Shown piece by piece: positions 23,723-37,736 of a stretch of DNA of 64,000 nt. The stretch lies in assembly GCF_001625215.2 (NCBI RefSeq), contig NC_030386.2, forward strand, positions 36,397,296 to 36,461,295, given 5' to 3'. The notes under the pieces were generated by a model. That model saw only the letters and a program-made list of their open reading frames with translations, made no database searches and had not been told where the DNA came from. Source of the DNA: Daucus carota subsp. sativus (taxonomy: Eukaryota > Streptophyta > Magnoliopsida > Apiales > Apiaceae). Positions within the stretch are counted from its first letter, which is position 1, and every line of letters starts with the position of its first letter. The position numbers and the translations under genes are program-made.

Positions 23723-24985
23723 ATGCTTCATGTCAATTCAAGGATCTTCACCAGCATATTACTTCTACTTGTATCAATCAGCATTAAAGGTATGGATCCA
23801 GACAAAAAAAAAACATTTAAGCATTGTCAAATTTATTGTTTTTTCATACATTCTGCAGTTATTTCCGTCTTTGAAACTACTAATAACTATCATAATGCTT
23901 TGTACATCACAGGTGCAAAAGGAATAGTTGGAGTCAACTATGGCATGATGGCAGACAATCTTCCTACACCCGAACTCGTCTCAAAATTTCTCCAAGAATC
24001 CACCATCATTAGCCATATCAGGATCTTCAACACTGATCCAGATAGCTTAAAGGCCTTTGCCAACACCGGCATCGCTGTTAGTGTCACTATTCCTAATGAT
24101 CAAATTTCATCTTTCACTGATCTCGAATTTGTTCAGAAATGGCTAGTGACAAGCATCATGCCTTATTCTCTAGATACCAATATAGTCCGAATCCTGGTTG
24201 GTAACGAAGTAATTTCCTCAGCAAATAGACTAATGATCACAAATCTTGTCCCAGCAATGCAAACCATATACACCGCTCTTGTCAATGAGTCCTTAGACAA
24301 AAGTATCAAAGTCTCCACACCTCATTCTTTAGGCATACTTGAAACATCTAGCCCACCATCTGCAGCAAAATTTAGGCCAGGCTACGACAACCATGTCATC
24401 AAGCCATTACTTAGTTTTCTAAGAGCCACAGACTCTCCTTTTCTAATCAATCCATACCCCTTTCTTGGCTGTTCAAATCAGACTCTAGATTACGCGCTCT
24501 TTAGGCCTAATTCCCAGGTGCTTGATGAAATTACAAACCTTACTTACACAAACATGCTAGATGCACAGTTAGATGCAGTCTACTCTGCACTCAAAGTAAT
24601 TGGTTTTGCTGATATAGACATTGTTATAGCGGAAACTGGATGGCCTTCCAAGGGGGAACCAGGCCAGGTTGGTGTCGATGTAGAAAGTGCAGCTGAGTAC
24701 AACAAAAAACTTGTGCTGCATGTGAAATCTATGGTTGGGACGCCGCTGATGCCTAACAGGACTTTCGAGACTTATATTTTCGGACTTTTTAATGAAAATC
24801 TCAAGCCAGGACCGATCAATGAAAGAAACTTTGGACTGTTCCATCCCAATTTTACTCCAGTGTACGATATTGGGATTCTGAGAACAGAAGTATTTGCTTC
24901 TAGTGTCTGTAAGCACTGTCATGATACTAAGTATCTGTTCATGATATCAATGCTTTTATATGTAGCATTTGTTCTGGCTGGCTAA
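23723..24985 (+). CDS. GH17 glucan endo-1,3-beta-glucosidase-like protein, probably GPI-anchored
   Basis: Two exons, 23723-23789 and 23913-24985, give about 379 aa. The intron 23790-23912 has GT-AG ends. It is 123 nt long and free of stops, so the unspliced frame is also open (420 aa). Signal peptide: MLHVNSRIFTSILLLLVSIS. The mature GH17 barrel starts GIVGVNYGMMADNLP. The acid/base glutamate is in LVGNEVIS (codon at 24206-24208) and the nucleophile in VIAETGWPSKG (codon at 24632-24634); the ETYIFGLFNENLKPGP motif is present. There is no X8/CBM43 domain. The C-terminus ends in a hydrophobic tail (LFMISMLLYVAFVLAG) typical of a GPI signal, placing it at the plasma membrane or plasmodesma. It should act on beta-1,3-glucan such as callose. 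The tRNA gene lies 254 bp upstream. Which start is used depends on splicing, but the signal peptide supports 23723. Confidence 0.9.
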   Translation: MLHVNSRIFTSILLLLVSISIKGMDPDKKKTFKHCQIYCFFIHSAVISVFETTNNYHNALYITGAKGIVGVNYGMMADNLPTPELVSKFLQESTIISHIRIFNTDPDSLKAFANTGIAVSVTIPNDQISSFTDLEFVQKWLVTSIMPYSLDTNIVRILVGNEVISSANRLMITNLVPAMQTIYTALVNESLDKSIKVSTPHSLGILETSSPPSAAKFRPGYDNHVIKPLLSFLRATDSPFLINPYPFLGCSNQTLDYALFRPNSQVLDEITNLTYTNMLDAQLDAVYSALKVIGFADIDIVIAETGWPSKGEPGQVGVDVESAAEYNKKLVLHVKSMVGTPLMPNRTFETYIFGLFNENLKPGPINERNFGLFHPNFTPVYDIGILRTEVFASSVCKHCHDTKYLFMISMLLYVAFVLAG

Positions 24986-25124
24986 TGCAAAATATAACTT
25001 TTCTCAAATTAGGTGTGTAGCTTAATCTTAGCTGGCGTAAAGACTTGTGGATCCTGATCGAGGGACATTTTTAGTTCTCCCGACAAAAGAACTTACATTT
25101 GAATTTGTTTATCGAATTTTCTAT

Positions 25125-25275
25125 GGTGTGCCCATGGGCACACAATAGTCACTAACTTTTATGAAAATACTAGCTCCTCATTGGTGGATATGTAATAAAT
25201 GTTTGTGGCCCCCTGCATTCGCACCAATCAAAATAGCCCATTTTCATAAAAGTTTGTGATTATTGTATGTGCCCT
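25125..25275. mobile_element. MITE-like fold-back, about 140 bp
   Basis: GGGCACACAATAGTCACTAA followed by CTTTTATGAAAAT at about 25136 is mirrored as the complement of ATTTTCATAAAAG...TTATTGTATGTGCCC ending near 25274. The interior contains CTCATTGGTGG and CACCAATCA, extending the pairing. I could not find a convincing target duplication, so superfamily is undetermined. It lies about 150 bp past the GH17 stop codon. Confidence 0.6.
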
Positions 25276-26436
25276 CAAAAAGATCGTTTGTTTATTATAG
25301 AGGGCCTATTTAGTCCGGACTTAATAATGTATGAATTTTAATAATTATACATGATTTTACACGGAGTATACTTGATTTAAGATAGGAATATCAATTGTAT
25401 GTTTCTCCACTTTCTCGGTTATGAATTCAAAGTTAATTTTGATGTTTACTATGTTGCCAATTCTTAGTTGCTTAATCATGTAGTAATGCTTCTCCATGTG
25501 TAGCAATCGACGTTATATGTTTTTCGTTCTCAAATGTGTACCCTGTTATATTTTTAAGGAAAAAACAACTGGTTTTATTAACAGAAAATCATTGGTTTCG
25601 TAGAGATTATATTAACAAATTCCTTAAAATCTGTTATTTATAAATATAAATGAATTATATGATTTTGATCATTAAATTTTAGTAGATTCTAAATTAATTC
25701 AATATGATATCATTTATATATTTAAAGATGATTTAAGTTATATTATAACGGTATGTTTAAGTCCGCCCAAATTTAAAACTAGCTCAAAAATATGTTGTGT
25801 ACTTCATCAATTCAAAAATGAACTATTCTAATTTGAAATTTATTAACTTAAATATTTTGATCAGATAATTCTGTATTTACGTACAAAATTTGGATAGTTG
25901 ATGACCTGAGACGTTAGTTATGTTTTACACGCTTTGTTTTATTTAGTTTTACTTTTTTTTCTCTAAACACGTATTTCAATTTTTTATAAAATATAATTTT
26001 ATAATTTAATTTTTTAAAAAAAATAAAAACTTAACATTATATTAAAATAGGTGTTACGCCAGTCTCCTAATATATACTGTCCAGACATTGAAGTAATTGG
26101 TAAGGTTAAAACATATGGAGAATGATTCACAATTGCTGTTGTGAGAGACAATACTTGCAAGTACTCAAAAGATATGTAAAATATTATCGATAATTTATAT
26201 ATATTAGAACTTTTAATATTCGTAACGTAAAAATTCAACTTCTAGCTTGTATTTTTTCATGTCAATTTTGGATCATTAAATTTGAATTCCACCAAAAATA
26301 AAATAATTCAATTTCTTATCTACGCCTTTTAATATTTGAATGTATTTTTAGAATCTACGTCAAATTTACCATAGTCCTTAAATTCGAAAAATTACCAAAA
26401 ATCTGATTAAAATATCCTCTATTAAATTTACACTTA
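25276..26436. other. AT-rich intergenic DNA
   Basis: No gene, RNA or clear repeat is visible between the small MITE and the Harbinger-like element. There are poly-A/T runs and short frames only. Confidence 0.5.
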
Positions 26437-27110
26437 GGCCAACTCCAACCATGGATCCAAATTTGGATCACCAAATGATCCAAATTTAGGGCGAGATCTA
26501 AATCCTATTCCAATCATGTGATCCAAATATAGATCCAAATTCACTCATCCTTCTAATATTCATATATTTTGATTTTAAATATTCTAAAAAATGATTAACT
26601 AATTTCATCATTAATTATAATAATACAATTAACGACTAGACAAAGATAAAATATTACAAAATAATTCAAAAAATTTAAAATGGTACATAAAAATAAATTA
26701 AAAGCATTAAAATATTATATTAAAATACTAATTCTCAGTATTAGTATATTTTTCCCATAAATGCTCAATAAGTGTTCGAAGTTCAAGATGGGAAATATCT
26801 ATTTTTGATTTTTCTGTAGCGATTGATAAATTGTTGAAATTTTATGTATTTTAAAATTTTAATTTTAATTTATAATTAATCGTTTTTTAATTATATTCTA
26901 ATCTTAATTTATCTATCTTTAATAACATTAATAAAATTATCAAATAATGAAAATAGTTTTATTTTAATATTAAAAAGATTTGAATCTTAGTGATCCAAAT
27001 TTAGACCAATACTATTCCCTGATCCAAATTTGAATCAATTTTTAATTCACGATTAAAATAGTTTGAGGGGCAGAACTGCCCCAAATTTGAATTTTTGGAT
27101 AGACATGCCC
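26437..27110. mobile_element. PIF/Harbinger-like non-autonomous element (674 bp)
   Basis: It starts GGCCAACTCCAACCATGGAT and ends with the complement of GGGCATGTCTATCCAAAAAT. Both ends share a GATCCAAATTTGG-type subterminal motif, repeated several times inside (for example ACCAAATGATCCAAATTT). The 3-bp flanks are TTA at 26434-26436 and 27111-27113, the target duplication of this superfamily. Terminal repeats are imperfect, implying moderate age. No transposase frame. It ends about 180 bp upstream of the TATA box of the next gene. Confidence 0.75.
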
Positions 27111-27288
27111 TTAAAGCGAAGCCCACACGGGTGATAGAAAATTGAAAAGATGTTTACCAGGTGCGCACTTCACCGCACCAACTCCTACGGTCTCGTTAAT
27201 GTACGCATTTTATAGGCTACTCACACAACACACTCCAGGTTCTATAGAGTATCGTAAGTATCGTTATTAGCAACAATACTACAGCACT

Positions 27289-27296
27289 ATATAAAC
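27289..27296 (+). promoter_or_regulatory. TATA box of ACBP gene
   Basis: CTATATAAAC lies about 120 bp upstream of the ATG at 27412, with a plausible start site and a short 5'UTR containing CGTCGTCGTCATCATCATC. Confidence 0.6.
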
Positions 27297-27411
27297 ATAT
27301 CTATTCAACACTCAGATTTCTGCAAGTATAGTCTACACAAGTCGTCGTCGTCATCATCATCAAATCAATCTAATTAAGCTAGGGTTTCAGAAAGCAAGCT
27401 CGAAAGCATCC

Positions 27412-30400
27412 ATGGCGGAGTGGCAGCCCTATCTTCAATCAATAATCATCGGCTTCATATTCTCCTTCCTTCTCGCCAAGCTCTTCTCCATCATCTTCGC
27501 CTTCCGCGACGACAATCTCCGAATCGCCCGCGCCGACTCGGCCGAGTTAGGCGACGCGGTCGCCGAGTCCGAGGACTCGTCGGCGGCGGAGATTCCTAGG
27601 GTTTCGGAAGAGGAAAAGCTGATTGGCGAAGAGGAGAGAGCGAAGTACGATACGAGTAGTGTTGATGATAGTGATGATGATTGGGAAGGCGTTGAGAGTA
27701 CTGAATTGGATGAGGCGTTTAGTGCTGCTACTGCATTTGTGGCGACTACTGCTGCTGATCGATCGGCGTCGAAAGTGTCGAATGATTTGCAGTTGCAGCT
27801 GTACGCGTTTTATAAGATCGCGACGGAAGGTCCGTGCAGTACTCCACAGCCGTCTGCAATTAAAATGACTGCTAGAGCCAAGTGGTAATGTTTAACCGGA
27901 TTTTAGTATCTTCTGAAATATTAGTTTCCTTATGTGTGTGTGTTCGATATGTGTCGAGTTCAATCTGTTACTGGTATTGTGATTTCGTAGTTTCTATATA
28001 CGTGTGTTCAGTATATGTTGAGTTGATTAATTTTAGTTGTGGATATATGATTTTGATCCGAACTTACTAAAAACTGTACGAAATCGTTATATTTTGGATG
28101 CTATTATTGATGATTGTGCCGTTTTTACTTTTATTTAACTTTTGAAGATTATTATCAAATTTGAATGTGGAGGCATGACACTGGAATCTGGATTCAGTTG
28201 TGTTAGGATCAAGCATGATATGCATTAAGCAGTAAGCAAGCCAATTAGTGAACTAGTAAAGAAGGGAGAGGAATTTTGATGTGGATATGGTTAAGATAGA
28301 TAAGGATGCGATGGCATTGCAACATTTAGGTTATAGAACAAACTAAAGCTTTTATACACTATATATGGATGTGCGGTGTATAAGATGAGTTAATTGATAA
28401 AAATGAATGCGTGTAAGTATAATAGTGGAATCTAAAACTCTGTTATGTTAGGATCGAGCGCGATGTACATTAAACAGTAAGCAAGCAATATAGTAAAGAA
28501 AACGACAAAGCAGATAATGGGTAAAGAATATATAGAGAAAGAGGAAGGATTGTTTCTACGGATAGACCTACCTAGTACCATTGTGCATTATATACTGAGG
28601 TTACTCTCACACATTTTTAAATGTTGCTGCCAAGTTAGAATATTTTATTGGATCTGGCTAGACCGATAATAAATGAGTTTTAATTCATTTTGTATTCTAG
28701 TAGTAAATGCTGCACAGACTTTTTCAAATCCTATTCCCTGGCTTCTGGACATTTCATTCTCATTGTTACGATCTGCATCAATGAGAACATAAGCCCTTGA
28801 TAACAAAATCTTATTTGATCTTCCAATGGGAACAATATGAATACATGACTGTCTGAGCATCTTAACTCTTTATCAACTAATAGTTGACTTCTATAGGAAT
28901 TTTTGATATTTTCAGGCAAGCATGGAAGAAATTGGGTGCAATGCCACCAGAAGAAGCAATGCAGAAATATATTGCAATTGTGACAGAGTTGTTTCCTACT
29001 TGGCTTGATGGTGCCCCAGTTGTGAGTTTTTTATTTTTATGTATTATTAGCATCTTACACCTTTGACTCCCTTTCAGATACTCAAATTTTCTATTCCTTT
29101 TGTTTGCATGTTTTGATGCTCAGAAGAGAAAAAGTGAAGGTAGCGATACACAGCATGTGGATTCGAAAGGGCCAATGGGACCTGTTTTTAGCTCACATGT
29201 TTACGAGGAAGAATCTGCAGATAATATGTAAGCTTCAAATTATAATCCGTGAAGGCTTACCTATTGCTTATGCTTGCTGTATATCTTAAGAATGATTTTA
29301 GGAAATTCCAAGTCCTAGAATGATATTAAGAATTTTTAAGTCCTCCACTGACCACTGTAAATGTCAAGGCATCATATCAACCGCGGGTCGTAACTACTTC
29401 AAAACTGTGGTCATGATAGAGCTGATGTTGGTATTAACATCTGAAAGTTCATCTTTATTGAAATTGTGTACATGTTAGCAAGTTACAGAGAATAGTCCTG
29501 GACCTGTCGAAAATAGTTCGTGTCATCGTTGTATAGGTTTTGTGTATTACACAAGGCCTATATTACGTCTAACTATTTGGTGACATTGCACCTTTTGTGA
29601 TTTGAATTTTAGTCAAGTTTGAATTAAGATATCATTTCTACTTCAGAAAATTGGACGCCATTCACGCTTTCGCAAGAGAAGGAGAACTGGATAGCTTGAT
29701 TAAACGTATCGAGAGCGGTGTTTCAGTGGATCTTAAGGGTGTGTTTTTCAATATTCTCCTTCATTGTTATTATGTGCAGATTAAGGTGGATCGGAAGCAT
29801 CTACCAATTTGTATATGTAGAACTATGTATACTATTATGGTGCGTGTACTGTTCCCCTGTTTAGTTAATGTTCTGATCCCTTCAAGTGATTGTTCTACTA
29901 ATTGCAGATAGTGAAGGACGCACTGCACTACACTGGGCTGTTGATCGTGGTCATCTGAACATTACTGAAGCCCTTGTTAAGGAAAAGGCGGATATAAATG
30001 CGAAGGTGAATTGTTCAGTAGTTTAATATCAAATACACCATAAATATAATACTTTCCGGTTTATATTATCAGCATAGTTTTTACTATAATCTTTGACCCA
30101 TTAAGTTAGGTTTTCCTATGAAGCGCATAACAGATTATGAGTTTTGCACGTTAGGTTACCAGAAAATATCTTACAGTCTAAAAGATTATTTCGACTAAAA
30201 ATGTTTGTGACAAGAATTGAGTAATTAACTAGATATCACAATGATTGTCCAGTTAATTTCTGCCTCATATAAACCCCTTTTTTCCTATAAGTGTTGGTTC
30301 CAGACTTTAAGATGATTGTAAGAAGTCTCCACAGCCCGAAAAATATACTCCCTCCGTCCCAGTGAGTTATATACATTGGGATTGGACACGGAGACCAAGA

Positions 30401-31329
30401 AAAAGTGTAAGAAATGAGTAAAGTTAAATGGAAAGTGGGTAAAGTGGTGGGACCCATATATTTTTTAATAATAGATTTGAGATAGTGGAGGAAGTTAGTG
30501 GGCGTAATAGTGTTTTTATTATTATAAAATGGAGATAGTGGGTTAATGTAGTGGGTGTAGTAGTGTTTTATATTATAAAAAGTTGCTATTTTGGGAATGT
30601 ATAGAAATGATGGGACATCCCAAAGAGGAAACTGTATAGAATTGATTGGGACGGAGAAAGTAGTTCTCCTACTGACCCATTTTGACCCATTTTAACTGTT
30701 TTTTGACTTTTTGACACGTATATTAAGGTGTACAAAAACAATACTTCCACTCAACAAAAAATTTCAATCCTTGTATTAATCTAAACTTTGATTTGATATA
30801 AGTTTTATAAAAAAATAATTATGTTTAGAAGTGATTCTTTTTACACCTTAAAATACGTGTAAAAAAGTCAAAAGCAGTTAAAATGGGACAGAAGAAGTAC
30901 TATGAAATAATATAACTAAAAAACAGTTTCGAAGCTTTGGATTCTCTCAGTGATTAGTATTTTGGTGGACATGTAATGCTATTTTTCATTCTTCTCCTTC
31001 CTTTTTCATGGATTTTTAATAAGTTCATAAATGTGCTTGAAGACTTATCTCTGAGACGTGCAGTATCTGGTAGGTAATTATTGATGAAGGAAACTAGAAC
31101 ATGTACACTAATCTGATGAAAATTAAAGCCCTTATACTGTTGTTTATTCTTGAAGGACAATGAAGGCCAAACCCCATTGCATTATGCTGCTGTTTGTGAG
31201 AGAGAATCCATAGCAAAGTTTCTTGTGAAGGAAAACGCTGACATGAACATTAAGGATGATGAGAACAATCGTCCCTCTGATCTGTGTGACCTGAACTGGC
31301 CTTGGATGCAACACACGGAGACTGAATGA
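27412..31329 (+). CDS. Membrane-anchored ankyrin acyl-CoA-binding protein (ACBP1/2 class)
   Basis: Six exons, 27412-27884, 28916-29021, 29124-29227, 29647-29738, 29908-30005 and 31156-31329, give 348 aa; Arabidopsis ACBP1 and ACBP2 are 338 and 354. Residues about 9-30 (IIIGFIFSFLLAKLFSIIFA) form an N-terminal membrane anchor. An acidic linker follows (DDSDDDWEGVESTELDEAF). The acyl-CoA-binding domain starts in exon 1 (LQLQLYAFYKIATEGPC) and continues across the junction KW|QAWKKLGAMPPEEAMQKYI, with the ligand-contacting YKIATEG and KW residues intact. Two ankyrin repeats close the protein: EGRTALHWAVDRGHLNITEA and EGQTPLHYAAVCERESIAKF. It binds long-chain acyl-CoA esters and lipids at ER or plasma membrane; the ankyrins recruit partners such as AP2/ERF factors in Arabidopsis. 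Intron 5 (about 1.15 kb) hosts two MITEs. Confidence 0.95.
28203..28500. repeat. Diverged direct repeat in ACBP intron 1
   Basis: GTTAGGATCAAGCATGATAT followed by GCATTAAGCAGTAAGCAAGC near 28203 recurs as GTTAGGATCGAGCGCGATGT plus ACATTAAACAGTAAGCAAGC near 28447, about 245 bp apart. It may be an old repeat copy or a local duplication. I could not assign it to a family. Confidence 0.6.
30348..30660. mobile_element. Stowaway MITE (Tc1/mariner), 313 bp
   Basis: The left end CTCCCTCCGTCCCAGTGAGT matches the Stowaway consensus; the right end is the complement of CTTTCTCCGTCCCAATCAAT. The element is flanked by TA dinucleotides at 30346-30347 and 30661-30662. The interior is AT-rich with inverted similarity (GTGGGACCCATATAT region). 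It lies in ACBP intron 5 and does not touch splice sites. Confidence 0.9.
30663..30897. mobile_element. Second Stowaway-like MITE, 235 bp, abutting the first
   Basis: The left end GTTCTCCTACTGACCCATTT and the complement of the right end, CTTCTTCTGTCCCATTTTAA, align. Pairing continues through AACTG..TTTTGACTTTTT.ACACGTAT.TTAAGGTGTA. TA lies at 30661-30662 and again at 30898-30899. It shares the left TA with the right TA of the neighbouring Stowaway element, so the two elements are back to back. Confidence 0.8.
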
Positions 31330-32277
31330 TTATAGCAAAGACATGCTGATCAACAGTTTCTTATCTTTTATTGATTTCTAGCAGATGAATCTATTGGTAC
31401 TTGTTTTGTTAAATGTAGCAGGTGCAAATTAGAATATCCAGATTGTGTCTTAACATGGATCAAAAGAATATTTCTTTTACCTATATATTCCTTTAAATGT
31501 CTGGGTTCTTCATTCTTTGGAGATGATGAGAAGCGTGAGAGTATGTTCTCAATTTATTATCCCAATTCCTGATTTTTTTTGGGAGTATCTCAAATTCTGA
31601 AGCTTGCTCAGGAGTTCTTTTTCTTAACTGGATCCCGCTTTTACATAAATACTCTTTTATAGTAGTTATGCGATTATTAATCAGATAACTGTGCAGGATC
31701 CATGACATTGTGACAGCAGATCTGATGGGCTTTTACATATATACCCTTCTATAGTAGTTATGCAATTATTTTATCAGATGATTTTATCCATGGCATTACT
31801 GCTCAGTGCTCAATTAGTTCATGCCCCTGGATTCTTTTTTCCTACTGAGCACAGGCGATACTGACATGTTAATGCTCCGAATCTAAGCAACAACTCTAGA
31901 GTAATCCGCAAGTCAAATGAGTGGGTAGTAACTTGCCTGCATACAGAATGTTCATAGCATAATTCCACCCATGTGAAATTGGTACGCTGACATGCAGTAA
32001 ATCATCAACTCGGTGAAGATATATAGAAGTTACAATACTATTCCTAATATATTAATAGATGATATATATACATGCATACTCCAAAAATGAAAGAGGATTC
32101 AAACAAACCCACAGGGAGTCAATAAATGATCGCCACTTGTGATTGTGTTCTCCACTAACTTGTTCTACTACACTTCCTTCAGAACATCAAAACATTAATT
32201 AAAACGAAAAAAGAGTTTAGTCCCCCATTATCCTACTGCATAAGACCAGACATTAGACATTAGACATTTTGAATCTT
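31330..32277. other. Convergent 3' region between ACBP and BiP
   Basis: Contains the 3'UTR of ACBP from the left and of BiP from the right. A block near 31645-31680 (TTTTACATAAATACTCTTTT) recurs as TTTTACATATATACCCTTCT at about 31730, a diverged short duplication of about 90 bp. No other gene is seen. Confidence 0.5.
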
Positions 32278-35880
<3,603 letters not shown>

Positions 35881-35984
35881 TGTTAATCTCCTCTCTTCCC
35901 GTCCAAATAGCTGTATCTATAGATGTATGTATAGTTTTTCAATTTATATTTGTTGCGGTTGTTCTCTGAGTGAAATGAGTTATT

Positions 35985-36240
35985 GAAGAAGATGAGAGAT
36001 GATACGAGTTTTAATAGGCGAAAGAAAGAAGCTTCGAGTAAAAGGACGTGTCATTGTTGCTGAGCTGGACCAATCAGAGGCGCTCATGTTTTTTATCAGC
36101 CAATGAGAATGCTGCCCAGGTGGATGCATCTCAGCCGTTGGGTGTTTTTAGTAAAGATGAGTTGTTTCAGCCAATCATAGGCTCACAACACAAGGAGGTC
36201 CTCAAAATGCCTCTGTGGAGCGACACATGTCTTTCCCTCG
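35985..36240 (-). promoter_or_regulatory. BiP promoter with CCAAT boxes and ACGTGTC (ER-stress-like) element
   Basis: Upstream of the BiP ATG there are three CCAAT boxes on the plus strand (near 36069 GGACCAATCAG, 36099 AGCCAATGAG and 36169 AGCCAATCAT). There is also an ACGTGTC core (GGACGTGTCATT near 36044; GACACGTCC in gene orientation). In gene orientation ATTGGTCCA is followed about 17 bp later by GACACGTCC. Plant ER-stress elements pair a CCAAT box with a CCACG or ACGTG bZIP site, so bZIP28/bZIP60 plus NF-Y control is likely. No exact canonical ERSE (CCAAT-N9-CCACG) is present, so this is a variant arrangement. Confidence 0.6.
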
Positions 36241-36917
36241 CTATTTCACAATCACGATGGTCCCTTCTGATTTTCCCGTTGCTTAAATATTTACTATTAG
36301 TATTTTGTGGTTTAATTAGAATTAGACAGGATTGTCAAATTTTCTGATTTATTAAAAAGTTTTTGAATAATTTTTTATTAACTTTTAAAAAATACTTTGA
36401 TGATTTATCAGTTACATTACAATTTAACTAAAAATTTCTGATTTCTAATCAATCTTAAATTGATAGCTATATAAATTAGTTCTGATTTTCAATTTTTACA
36501 GTCATGTTCGGTTGAGAACTCGGCAGCGATTTAAATCTTTCAAATTTGTATAAAGTTGTAATTTAGTTTTAAATTTGAAACTAGTTAATACAAGATTTTT
36601 TTTATAACACGCATGGATCGAGTTGGGTCGATTTTCCCCAAAATTCCTAACCCAGCGCATGTTATTCGGTTTTAATAATTTTTAATTCGATTCAATTTCG
36701 GTTTAAATTTTATCAGTTTGGGTCGGTTAGAATTGGGCTCGGTTTTGAGTTGGGTCGGCTAGAACTTTTTCAGAAGGTACTTCCATCGGTGAAAACAATA
36801 AAATCACGCCGAAGCTGTTGACAGTCAATCCCGATTTGTTTATGAGAAGCGGTGGCTGCTTCTAGATTCTACTTTTCTTGATCTGTTTGTGTATATAAGT
36901 AAAAAGGAATAAATATC

Positions 36918-37468
36918 AATGAGGTGACTCGTTGTAGTCCAATGACTCAAGTTGATCACTGATTGAAAAAAGTGACTCAAATGAGTTACTCATTTTTGAA
37001 AATTTGTATCTGAAATATCACTATATCCTTAGTCGAAATTCTAAAAGTATTATATATTGAGTTTTGCCCATTTTTTATGAATGGTATTGCATCCAAATAA
37101 AAGGTTTCGAGTTCCACAATTTTAGCTAATTTTCTTGGATTTTAAAAATATTATCAACTATTTACTTTAATTTTTGATTGTTTTATTTGATTTAAATAAA
37201 AATAAATAATTGACAAAAATTTAAAAATCTAACAATATTAGTTAAAATAGTAGATTTCGGAACTTTTCATTTGGATATAATATCATTCGTAAAAATGTGT
37301 GAAACTCAATATATAATACTTTCAGAATTTCGATTTACGATAAAGTGATAGTTGTGATACAAATTTTTTTTTTTGAAATCAGTTGTGATACAAATTTTAA
37401 AACAAGTAACTTATTTGAGCCACTTTTTTGACCACTTGAGTCATTGGGCTGCAATGAGTCACCTGATT
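36918..37468. mobile_element. Fold-back MITE with long terminal inverted repeats, 551 bp
   Basis: The left arm AATGAGGTGACTCGTTGTAG with following CCAATGACTCAAG is mirrored by the complement of the right arm, AATCAGGTGACTCATTGCAG with following CCCAATGACTCAAG. Pairing extends for nearly the whole length (for example AAACTCAATATATAATACTT in the right half against its complement in the left). AATATC lies immediately outside both ends (36912-36917 and 37469-37474) as a probable target duplication. The superfamily is uncertain; a nearly full-length palindrome could give hairpin RNA. Confidence 0.75.
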
Positions 37469-37496
37469 AATATCTAGGGGAATTATCTTGTATATT

Positions 37497-37692
37497 GTTT
37501 TTTCAATCTTATTTTCAAAAATACTACCTTATCCAATCTTATTTTCAAATCTCTAAAATATTTTCAAAAATACTACCTTTTTGAAAATATTTTCCAAAAA
37601 TACGGTGGTTGCATATGCAACCATATATGCAACTACAAATCCTGATTTCAAGTTCAGTTTTCAAATGTCATTTTCGACCTCATATTTGGAAT

Positions 37693-37736
<44 letters not shown>

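Noticed and set aside
24569-24922. 117-codon minus-strand frame
   Set aside because: Antisense to conserved GH17 coding sequence including the catalytic glutamate region.
36600-36770. Repeated GGGTCGG/GGTTTTGAGTTGG motifs as a regulatory array
   Set aside because: They are degenerate low-complexity variants of the ACCCGAA-type sequence also seen near 52 kb; no consistent period.
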